A stretch of 64,000 bases of DNA from JANNBN01 sp963763885 (GTDB lineage: Bacteria; Actinomycetota; Acidimicrobiia; Acidimicrobiales; JANYDT01). Positions 54,401-62,100 of the stretch are shown here, piece by piece. Position 1 is the first letter of the stretch. Every line of letters begins with the position of its first letter. The stretch spans positions 1,984,001 through 2,048,000 of the forward strand of contig CAVXQD010000007.1 in assembly GCA_963763885.1 (NCBI GenBank). The letters are read 5' to 3'. Made by a program: the position numbers and the translations under genes. Below the pieces are notes generated by a model. It was given only the letters and a program-made list of their open reading frames with translations, was not told where the DNA came from and did not search any database.

Positions 54401-56047
54401 TGGATCGCGGTCGAAGACGCGGCTCGTTACCGAGACGCACTCGGCGTAATGGTCCCGTCGGGCCTGCCGAATGCGTTGTTGGTGTGGTCCGGCGGAGACC
54501 CTGCAGATGTCGCCGATCCTGCTGGCGCGCTGGGCTCGCTCCTGGTGCGTTTTGCTCGCACACACGCTCCTTTCACCACCGACGAAGTCGCCGGCCGATT
54601 CGGGCTGAGCCACGACTTGGTGGTGCGGTGCCTGATGCGCCGCGGCGATACCGGTGCGTTGCTCAGCGGCTCGTTTCGTCCAGACGGAATTGGCACAGAG
54701 TGGGTGGACCCGGACGTGCTGCGCCTGCTCCGGCAACGGTCGCTTGCCGTGCTTCGCAAGGAGATCGAACCAACCACCACCGATGCGCTCGCGCGGTTCC
54801 TGCCGGACTGGCACGGTGTGGCAAGCGCAACCACCGGTGCAGGCATTGACCGCCTCTTCGATGTGGTCAGCCAACTGCAAGGCGTTGCCATGCCTGCCAG
54901 CGTGTTGGAACGAGACGTGCTGCCAGCGCGTATCCCGCGCTACTCGGGCCGCCTGCTGGACGAACTGTTGTCGTCCGGTGAAATCATTTGGACCGGTGCT
55001 GGGTCGCTTGGTCGAGACGACGGCAAGGTATGCCTGTTTCTTCGAGACCATGCGGCGGCATTGCTTGGCGAACCAGATCTCACGGCCTTCGATTCACCCG
55101 AGCACCAGCGTCTGCGCGATGTACTCGCAAACCGTGGCGCCTGTTTCTTTCGGGAGCTGCAGGCGTCCAACGACATGGCAACCCTCGATGCGTTATGGGA
55201 CCTGGTGTGGAATGGCGAGGTCACCAACGATTCGTTCGCAGCGCTCCGAGCCCTTGCTCCTGGCCGACGCGCTTCTACCCCAGCGGCTGGATCCACCGTT
55301 CGCCGTGGCCGGCCTCGGCTGGCGTCGTTGTCTGCGCTTGGCCCGCCAAAGGGGCAGGGTCGTTGGTCCCTTGTTGCGCGCGAACTCGGCACCGGTGAAT
55401 TCGCAACGGTCCACTCCACCAAAGCCGCAGCCCGCGCCGGCCAGCGTCAGCTCGGTACTGAACGATTGCATGCGCTGGCCGTGTCTCTGCTTGAACGCCA
55501 TGGTGTGCTCACCCGCGAAGCAATCCGCGGCGAGGGTGTTTCGGGCGGCTTTGCCGGCCTGTATCCGGTGTTGAAGGCAATGGAGGAAGGCGGCACGGTG
55601 CGACGCGGCTACTTCGTTGCGGGACTTGGGGGCGCGCAGTTCGCAGTGCCGGGTGCCGTCGATCGGTTGCGTGCTTTCCGTGACACGCCAACCGCTCCGG
55701 AGGTTGTGGTGCTTGCCGCCACCGACCCCGCAAACGCGTACGGCATCGCGTTGCCGTGGCCGGTGAAAGGACCTCAACGTGCGGCTGGCGCGTACGTGGT
55801 GCTGGTTGACGGCCTGCCAAGCATGTATATCGAAAAGGGCGGCAGGAGCCTGGTTGCATTGCGGCCGTTCGACGGAAGCTGGGAACCGCACGCGGTGTCT
55901 GCACTTGGGGCCATGGTGGGGCCTGACGACAGCCGCACTGCTCGGTTCCGCAAGCTTGTGTTTGAGGCGTATCCGGCTGAGCTCAAACAGGCACTGACTT
56001 CGTCGGGATTCGTCGCCACGCCGAAGGGACTGGCGCGGTACGCATGA
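51428..56047 (+). CDS. lhr: Large ATP-dependent helicase Lhr
   Basis: 1539-residue superfamily 2 helicase implicated in DNA repair in actinobacteria. Motifs in order: PTAAQSQGW (Q-like), LAPTGSGKTLAAF (Walker A), TTPESLYLML, IIDEIHALAGTKRG (DEIH), LSATQRPLEEVA, TSSLELGIDMGAIDLV, GLQRIGRAGHQVGEPS (motif VI). The long C-terminal part (about 800 residues) contains the winged-helix and Lhr-C domains found in full-length bacterial Lhr. Start GTG 51428 is tentative, chosen because homologs begin ~10 residues before FSPVTAAWF; TTG 51308, ATG 51356 and TTG 51398 are alternatives. The glycosylase gene follows 9 nt later. Confidence 0.92.
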   Translation: MVAKAIDATDPLSVFSPVTAAWFSKSFAAPTAAQSQGWKAIAKGDHTLILAPTGSGKTLAAFLYALDRLATTPTKRIPRETGRRPKGAPRNPTAQGGVRVLYISPLKALIYDVERNLRAPLTGLTREAASLGMPVPDIVVATRTGDTSAPERRTIATAPPDILVTTPESLYLMLTSQARSVLSTVEYVIIDEIHALAGTKRGAHMALSIERLEMLIEAAGNPSPQRIGLSATQRPLEEVAKFLGGRAVHQVSGEWRPRHVAVVDSGVRKTLELEIIVPVEDMSELGKTMVDESGEPVFSGAAAGDPEVRKSIWPAMYPQLLELIRTHTSTLIFVNSRRLSERLAAKLNELAGEELVRAHHGSIAREQRLEIEEALKAGRLPALVATSSLELGIDMGAIDLVVQVEAPSSVASGLQRIGRAGHQVGEPSKGRIFPKFRNDLICSAVVANRMFAGAVEATRVPRNPIDVLCQQIVALVATADEGSTVADVMRMARGTYPFADISDDLIDNVLDLLAGRYPSDEFAELRPRITWDRLSGSLRARPGSRLLAITSGGTIPDRGLYTVTTPEGTKVGELDEEMVFESRVGETFLLGASTWRIEDITPDRVVVTPAPGVPGKMPFWHGDKLGRPYELGQAIGSFVRALSNGEITDQVLKQDYALDELSRINLLKYVEDEREATGGVLPTDRQIVVQRFRDELGDWQLCMLSPFGAQVHAPWAMAIEQKVRERLGMEVRAIWSDDGIMVRLPEADDAPPSDYALIDPDELDELLMSEVGNSALFASRFRENAARALLLPRRKPGSRTPLWKQRQKSADLLKVASRYSTFPLLLETYRECLRDAFDVPALHEVLNAIRSRKIRVVSLDMANPSPFASSLAFGYIANFMYDGDAPLAERRAAALALDRDLLAELLGSEELRDLLDGRAVAAVEAELQMLDPRRHARNADSVHDLLRRLGDLTSEEVAERTEGGPEAAAAFIESLVKERRIAQVRVAGEARWIAVEDAARYRDALGVMVPSGLPNALLVWSGGDPADVADPAGALGSLLVRFARTHAPFTTDEVAGRFGLSHDLVVRCLMRRGDTGALLSGSFRPDGIGTEWVDPDVLRLLRQRSLAVLRKEIEPTTTDALARFLPDWHGVASATTGAGIDRLFDVVSQLQGVAMPASVLERDVLPARIPRYSGRLLDELLSSGEIIWTGAGSLGRDDGKVCLFLRDHAAALLGEPDLTAFDSPEHQRLRDVLANRGACFFRELQASNDMATLDALWDLVWNGEVTNDSFAALRALAPGRRASTPAAGSTVRRGRPRLASLSALGPPKGQGRWSLVARELGTGEFATVHSTKAAARAGQRQLGTERLHALAVSLLERHGVLTREAIRGEGVSGGFAGLYPVLKAMEEGGTVRRGYFVAGLGGAQFAVPGAVDRLRAFRDTPTAPEVVVLAATDPANAYGIALPWPVKGPQRAAGAYVVLVDGLPSMYIEKGGRSLVALRPFDGSWEPHAVSALGAMVGPDDSRTARFRKLVFEAYPAELKQALTSSGFVATPKGLARYA

Positions 56048-56056
56048 GTGACGCGC

Positions 56057-56863
56057 GTGCCTGAGGGCGACACCATCTTTCGTGCGGCGGCAACTCTGCG
56101 CACGTGGATTGGTGGCCGGGTGGTGACCGCCGCCAGGTGCGACGTTGCGGGGATCGACCTTAGCGCTCTCGTGGGCCGAGTGGTCTCGGCAGTTACCCCT
56201 GTCGGCAAACACCTGCTGATGCAGTTTGACCATCTTGCGGATGATTCGCCACCTCTTTTGTTACGTACACATATGAGAATGTCGGGTAGCTGGCACGTGT
56301 ACGCCGGAGGAGCGCGTTGGCAGCGCCCTGCTCGTCAGGCACGGGTGGTCATCCAGGCAGGAGATCGGCTGGCGGTGTGCTTCAACGTGCCGATTGTGGA
56401 ACTCACAACGGAGTCGGTAGCCACGGCCCGCGGTGTTGCACACCTAGGGCCGGACATCTTGGGTTCCGGTTTCGACGCTGGAGTGGTGGCGCAGCTGGCA
56501 ACGTCGAAGGCGCTGAGTGTCGCCATCGGCGAAGCCCTACTTGACCAGCGCATTGTCGCTGGCATCGGCAACATTTACCGGTGCGAGTCGATGTACCTCC
56601 AGCACGTTCATCCGTGGACAACCGTCGCCGAACTGTCCGCTGTAGACATGATTGAGCTGCTGCTCTGTGCTGAGCGGTTGATGAAACGCAATCTGGATTC
56701 GTCACGCACCGCTCGTGATCTTGAGGCAGGTGCGGACAACACCTCGGTGTACCGGCGCGCGGGGCTTCCGTGCCGGAGCTGTGGCTCGCTGGTCCTCAGC
56801 AGACCCCAAGGTGACCAGGCTCGCATGGCGTATTGGTGCCCGGTGTGCCAGCCCGCACGGTAA
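56057..56863 (+). CDS. Nei/Fpg-family DNA glycosylase (Nei2-like)
   Basis: 268 residues. Excises oxidised bases and cleaves the abasic site. N-terminal Pro after the initiator (PEGDTIFRAAATL) is the catalytic amine, so the start must be GTG 56057. The helix-two-turn-helix ALLDQRIVAGIGNIYRCE and the C-terminal zinc finger (CRSCG...CPVC) are present. The pairing with lhr at 9-nt spacing matches the known lhr-nei arrangement in actinobacteria. Confidence 0.92.
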   Translation: MPEGDTIFRAAATLRTWIGGRVVTAARCDVAGIDLSALVGRVVSAVTPVGKHLLMQFDHLADDSPPLLLRTHMRMSGSWHVYAGGARWQRPARQARVVIQAGDRLAVCFNVPIVELTTESVATARGVAHLGPDILGSGFDAGVVAQLATSKALSVAIGEALLDQRIVAGIGNIYRCESMYLQHVHPWTTVAELSAVDMIELLLCAERLMKRNLDSSRTARDLEAGADNTSVYRRAGLPCRSCGSLVLSRPQGDQARMAYWCPVCQPAR

Positions 56864-56874
56864 AACCGATTTTC

Positions 56875-56916
56875 AGGTGTCACGTTCCGCGCGTACAGGG
56901 CCAAAAAGTGACATGT
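56875..56916. repeat. Palindromic intergenic repeat, copy B
   Basis: AGGTGTCACGTTCCGCGCG (56875-56893) matches the repeat at 33172 (minus strand) in 18 of 19 bases. AGTGACATGT near 56916 forms an imperfect mirror of the left arm. It begins 11 nt after the nei-like stop. Confidence 0.65.
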
Positions 56917-56963
56917 CAACGAGGAGATGGAGCAGCCCATTGGGCGCGGATACGCTCGGGAAC

Positions 56964-57155
56964 ATGACGTCCGAATCATTTTCGTTGGCCGAGCTTGAGC
57001 AGGCCGAAGCCGACATGTCAGCAGTGCAGTCCGCCATCGATGCCATCGACGCCGGCACCTATGCCGTGTGCCGGGTATGCGGCAACGACATCACAGCCAC
57101 GGTGGCAGCCGACCCACTTGCACTCAGCTGCGACGATCACCTCGCGTTGGCCTAA
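56964..57155 (+). CDS. Mini DksA/TraR-like zinc-finger protein
   Basis: 63 residues. SLAELEQAEADMSAVQSAIDAIDAGTYAVCRVCGNDITATVAADPLALSCDDH resembles the C-terminal half of DksA/TraR-type regulators: a short coiled region, C-x2-C, then only one further Cys followed by His in place of the usual fourth Cys. It could bind zinc with three Cys and one His, or none. No coiled-coil tip long enough for RNA polymerase channel insertion is present, so classical DksA activity is doubtful. ATG 56964. Confidence 0.65.
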   Translation: MTSESFSLAELEQAEADMSAVQSAIDAIDAGTYAVCRVCGNDITATVAADPLALSCDDHLALA

Positions 57156-57168
57156 ACCCCACCTGCCC

Positions 57169-57756
57169 TCAGGGGCGATGCTCCCGGGCGGTAGCCGAGG
57201 CGTGAGTTCTGCCCTGACGAGAGACGAGTAACGCAACCACTGTTGCGCCCAGCACGTTCATCATCCCGTCGATGTTGGTGTCCCGCCAGGCCCATAAACC
57301 CTGGGCCGGGTTACTGCTGTACTGCCTGGAAAACAGGCGGAATTCCACCATTTCCACTACGACGCCGCAGAGCACCACGAGGGCAACCGACATCACGATG
57401 CGTTCGAAACGCGAGACTTGCCCCCATCCCCGAGCAAGAGCCGGCACGAACAGGGCAGTCATTGCGGCGGCCCACACGAAATGCTGGATACGGTTCGGTG
57501 CGCCGTGGTGTTCGATCACACCGTGCTCACGCGCCCAGAACCACGCAGCGATGAACGGCGGAAACGCAAGCGCGCTTATGGTGTGAATTGTTCGTTGCAC
57601 AGAGGTCAAAGTGGGAAACGCGCCCAGGTGCTGAGCGATGGCCATACCTCCGACCAACACTGTCCAGACCATCAGGAACGGGTACGTCTCCGTCCCATCC
57701 CCTCGTGTCACAAGACCAAGACCCAAAGCTTCTATCGCCGAAATCAACAAGACCAT
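57169..57756 (-). CDS. YjdF/DUF2238-like membrane protein
   Basis: 195 residues with five or six transmembrane helices. The end WRDTNIDGMMNVLGATVVALLVS resembles the D-x-D-x2-N region of YjdF/DUF2238 membrane proteins, and IQHFVWAAAMTALFVPALARG the preceding helix pair. Function unknown. ATG 57756; nothing is clearly coupled with it. Confidence 0.6.
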   Translation of the reverse strand: MVLLISAIEALGLGLVTRGDGTETYPFLMVWTVLVGGMAIAQHLGAFPTLTSVQRTIHTISALAFPPFIAAWFWAREHGVIEHHGAPNRIQHFVWAAAMTALFVPALARGWGQVSRFERIVMSVALVVLCGVVVEMVEFRLFSRQYSSNPAQGLWAWRDTNIDGMMNVLGATVVALLVSRQGRTHASATAREHRP

Positions 57757-57821
57757 ACCGAGACAGTGCCGGGTGGTCAGCTGAAGGTCAACCCACCCTG
57801 AGGGCCGCCGAGGGGCCGAAA

Positions 57822-57839
57822 CCCTGAAAGCAGTCAGGG
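57822..57839 (-). terminator. Hairpin after the YgjP-like gene
   Basis: CCCTGA (57822-57827) and TCAGGG (57834-57839) pair with a 6-nt loop; on the minus strand TTTCGG follows. It lies 13 bp past the stop of the metallopeptidase gene and before the next minus-strand gene. Confidence 0.5.
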
Positions 57840-57852
57840 GCGTTTACCGGTC

Positions 57853-58392
57853 TCAGCCTTCTGCGAGGCCCATTCCCATGAGGAAGCCAATTGCGCGTTC
57901 GGTTTTCGGGTAACGGTTCACGACCTGCCAGAACTCCGGTGAATGATCTGCGTGCACAAGATGCGCGAGTTCGTGCACAAGCACGTAATCAACCACCCAG
58001 CCGGGCGCGGTACTGAGTTTTCCGTTGATTCGAATTGCCGCTGTGTCGATGGTGCACGATCCCCAACGGCTGCTGAGCTCCCTGGTCCACACAACGCTTG
58101 CTGGTTTGGGAAGACCGAACTGTCGACCCAGCTGGCGGGCACGGTCCATGAGTTCTTTGTCGGTCTTGCGGTTGGCCCGAGCAAAGCGCTGCTGCATCGT
58201 GGCGATCCACTTCTGCTCGTCGGCCTTGGACATCCACGCCGGAATGGTGATGTGCATCACACCGTCGCGGTATCGGGCGGACACGGTCTTGCGGCTGCGC
58301 TTGGATCGTGTTACTTGCACCGGTGGTTCGGTGAAATTGTCTGGGTCAGATCCGTCGTCGACGGTGGATGCGAACCCGAGTTGGTCGCTCAT
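57853..58392 (-). CDS. YgjP-like (WLM-type) zinc metallopeptidase
   Basis: 179 residues. The zinc motif is VHELAHLVHADHSPEFW, with upstream LSSRWGSCTIDTAAIRIN, together diagnostic of the YgjP (DUF45) family. ATG 58392 overlaps the histidine phosphatase stop by 4 nt (ATGA), so it is coupled to it. The natural substrate is unknown. Confidence 0.88.
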   Translation of the reverse strand: MSDQLGFASTVDDGSDPDNFTEPPVQVTRSKRSRKTVSARYRDGVMHITIPAWMSKADEQKWIATMQQRFARANRKTDKELMDRARQLGRQFGLPKPASVVWTRELSSRWGSCTIDTAAIRINGKLSTAPGWVVDYVLVHELAHLVHADHSPEFWQVVNRYPKTERAIGFLMGMGLAEG

Positions 58393-59045
58393 AGTGCGTT
58401 GCTTTTGCGTCTCAGCGCTCGTTTGTCCAGCGTGACGGCGGGTCCTGCCTGTACCCGACGATGAGCGGAGTGCCACGTGAACCAGCGGCCTTCGAGGTTG
58501 TCGAACGGTCGTGGCCTCGACCCGTAGGCGTTTGCCAGCGTGTGGAGTACTCCGCCATGTGCAACGACGAGTGCCCGGCGCCCGTCCAGCGACGACAACA
58601 GGTCGCTCATGGCAGAGGTCACCCGCGTGGTCATACCGGCCTCGTGCTCGCCGCCCGGGAGCTGTTCTACGGAGTCGTTACGCCACGCGTCGAGCATGCC
58701 TGGCCACTTTGCTTCGATCTCGGTGGTGGTGAGTCCAGACCAGTCACCAATGTCACGTTCTGACCAGCGCTCGTCGATCAACGACAACTCGAGACCCAAC
58801 CGCTGGCCGATGATCTCCGCTGTGTCGCGTGCCCTTCGCAGCGGGGAGGAGATGAGAACGTCGAATCCAGGTTCATAAGTGGCCAGAGTTTCAGCGCCAC
58901 GACGCGCCTGGGCGATTCCTTCCTGCGTGAGCGCAATGTCAGCACGCCCCTGCCAACGGAACACGGCGTTCCACTCGGTTAGCCCATGGCGGACACAAAG
59001 CAGGTCTCCGGCTGGAGCCTTTGAGGGGAGGGACACAACAGACAC
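58389..59045 (-). CDS. Histidine phosphatase (phosphoglycerate-mutase-like) family protein
   Basis: 218 residues. The catalytic RHG (19-21) sits in CVRHGLTEWN, with LISSPLRRARDTAEII, WSERDIGDWSGLTTTEI and the second His in VVAHGGVLHTLANA. Dephosphorylates a small phosphorylated metabolite (substrate unknown). ATG 59045. First gene of a two-gene unit with the YgjP-like peptidase. Confidence 0.88.
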   Translation of the reverse strand: MSVVSLPSKAPAGDLLCVRHGLTEWNAVFRWQGRADIALTQEGIAQARRGAETLATYEPGFDVLISSPLRRARDTAEIIGQRLGLELSLIDERWSERDIGDWSGLTTTEIEAKWPGMLDAWRNDSVEQLPGGEHEAGMTTRVTSAMSDLLSSLDGRRALVVAHGGVLHTLANAYGSRPRPFDNLEGRWFTWHSAHRRVQAGPAVTLDKRALRRKSNAL

Positions 59046-59179
59046 GACGTACTAGTCAAGCGCGTGGAGAGATCCGCGGCGAACCGTCGGGAACCGGAAG
59101 ACCGGCGCCCGGCGTCCTACAGTCAATCCGTTGCGAGCCCGATTACTCGAGAGCGCACATCTACCCGAAGCGGGGCTGT

Positions 59180-62100
59180 ATGAAGCACTTGAGTATTCGT
59201 TTCGGGGCGGTTGCCCTTGTAGCTGCCGTTCTGATGACGGCATGCACTGACACGTCTGATCCGCCGTCCACTCCGGCTCCGTCCTCTGCGGCGGTGACGG
59301 CAAGTGAGTTATCCACTACGTCTGGCGAAGCCGGGGCGGAGGGCACAGCGCCTGTTGCCGGAGCTGAGACGGGCGGCGTGGCACCTCGCTTGTTTTCGGT
59401 GAGCTTGTCCCAAGGAACGATTGCCGCCGAGACGGCGGCTGTCGCTGTGGTTGCAAGTGGTGAGGCCGTTTCCGCACAGCGCGCACAGGAACTCGCTGCT
59501 CGTTTGCCGAAATGGGAAGACCCGGCGTCGTTGACAGCGCCGTTCGCCTGGCCCAAGCAGGCTCCACCTCCGCCGCGGACGGGCAAGACCGTTGATACGC
59601 CCTTCCCGCCGTTGGTGACGGCTGACCCGCTGGTTGTCGACAACGGTCCGTTGAAGGTGCTGCGTATCCAGCCCGAGGGCGATGTTCCGATTGCTCCGTA
59701 TCTGGCTGTCACGTTCAACCAGCCCATGGTCGCAATTGGAACCGTGGCACAGGTGTCCGCCAGCGAGGTGCCGGTAAAGCTGGACCCGCCGGTAGAAGGA
59801 ACCTGGCAATGGATCGGCAGCCGCACGCTTCGGTTCGACTCGGACTCTCCGCGTGTCGACCGGCTCCCCATGGCCACAACGTTTACGGCGACTATCCCTG
59901 CTGGCACCCGGTCCGTGGCTGGCGGCGCGCTGAGCGAAGCGGTCAGTTTCACCTTCACGACGCCGCCTCCGACGGTGCTCAATTTCGGGCCGCGAGATAC
60001 AAGCCTTCCGTTGGTTCCAGTGTTCGTGGCGACGTTCGATCAGTTGGTGGACCCAGCGGCAGTCCTGCGGACGGTTGTCTTGAAGGCCGATGGCGTTTCG
60101 ATCCCTGTCCGGCTTGCAGCCGAGGCAGAGGTCAACGCCAACGAAACCGCTAAGGCGATCATGAGCGGCGCGGAGAAGGGCAGATCAATTGCGTTCCGCC
60201 CGGTGGATGCGCTCCCGAAGGATGCGTCCCTTGCCATTGACGTGGGACCTGGCACCCCGTCGGCCGAGGGCCCACGCGTGACCACGCAAGCGGCGTCCTA
60301 CGCCGCACGAACTTACGGGCCGCTGAAGGTTGTCCGGACCTCGTGCTCGTACGGTGACAGCTGCCCGCCGGGAACCGGTTTCTATGTTGAGTTCTCCAAC
60401 GCTCTCGATGCAAAGGCTCCGGCAAACGTTGCTACCCGAGTAGCTGTCAGCCCAACGATTGCCGTCCAGAAGGTCACCATTGATGGGGTGCTGAGCATCG
60501 AAGGCGCTACCCAGCCCCGCACGAAATACACCGCCGTACTGCCTGCCACATTGACCGACGTTTACGGGCAGACGCTCGGCAAGGACGAAACGGTGGCCAT
60601 CACTGTTGGAGCGGCGCGTCAGACGCTTCGCCAACTCGAACTCATCACCACGCTGGATCCGTTTGCAAAGACTCAGAAGCTCTCGGTCTTGTCGACCAAT
60701 CACAAGAAGCTGAGGGTGCAGGTATTCGAAGCCGACCCGGCGAACTTTCGGGAATACGCCACTTATGCAGTCAACCGGTTCGACCGCAACGTCAAACAAC
60801 CCGCTTGGAAGCAACTGAGCGATCGGCGTGTCTCGGTAGCTGGCGGCGACGACGCGACAATCGAAACACTGATCGACCTTGCTGAGGAACTGAAGTCCCG
60901 TCCGGGGCAGGTGATTGTTCTTGTTTCCGCTGACCCAGAACCTGCGCGCGACAGCGAGGACTACTACCAGAATCAACCGATCTTGTCATGGGTGCAAAGC
61001 ACACATATGGCTTTGGATTCTTTCACGGACGCCGACGAAACGCGGGTGTGGGCCACCGACCTGCTGACAGGCAAACCGCTTGTCGATCTTGAAGTGGTTG
61101 ACTCCAACGGAACATCAAGGAACACTGATTCAACAGGAGTTGCGGTATTCGCTTTGGGCGGTTCAGCGCTCGACGTGGTCCGCGGTGTGAAGGGAACAGA
61201 GTCGTTCATTCTCCCCGTCTCGGCAGTCGCAACCCAAACCTCTGACGGCGTTGTTGCGTACGCGTTTGACGATCGTCAGATCTATCGCCCCGGCGAGACC
61301 GTTTCCATCAAGGGGTGGGCCCGTGATGTCAGCGGAAAGACCGGTGCTCTGAGCGTCAGCTCGCAGAAGACAGCTGCGTACACCGTTACCGACGCGTTCG
61401 GTGTTGAGATCGGCAATGGAACCACCGCGCTTGGAACGCTTGGCGGTTTTGACCTCACTGTCCCAGTTCCGATGACCGCCAACCTGGGCCAGGCAAACGT
61501 GGTGTTTACCGCCGCATCTGGTGTGGCGCGATGGAACCACTCGTTCCAGGTTGCAGAGTTTCGCCGCCCGGAGTTTGAGGTCGACGTGGCGCCCGTGACT
61601 GCGAGCCCGTTCCTCAGCACGAAGCCCGTCACCGTGGCAGCGAAGGCTTCGTATTACGCGGGCGGCCCGCTGCCTGCGGCAGCAGTCGAATGGACTGTCA
61701 GCACGCAGGAGACAACGTTCTCGCCAGCGGGATGGGCTGAATTCACGTTTGGCATCTTCCGTCCATGGTGGTGGGCCGACGACTTTGAGTTTGGCATCGG
61801 CCGGACCTTCCCCCCGGGAGGAGGAGAACAGACTGTGAAGACGTACGCGGGGGTCACCGACTCCTCCGGTCGTCATGCACTGCAGCTGGACTTTGCCGGA
61901 ACAAACGGAAAGTTGCCAGACCTGCCGGTGTCGGTGTCTGTGGCCGGGACCGTGACGGACGTCAACCGTCAGGCATGGTCTGATCAACAACCCCTGCTGG
62001 TCCATTCCGCTGATCGGTACGTTGGCTTACGGTCTGACCGATCTTTCGTGCGCCAGGGTGACCCCCTGAAGGTTGAAGTCATTGTCACCGACATTGACGG

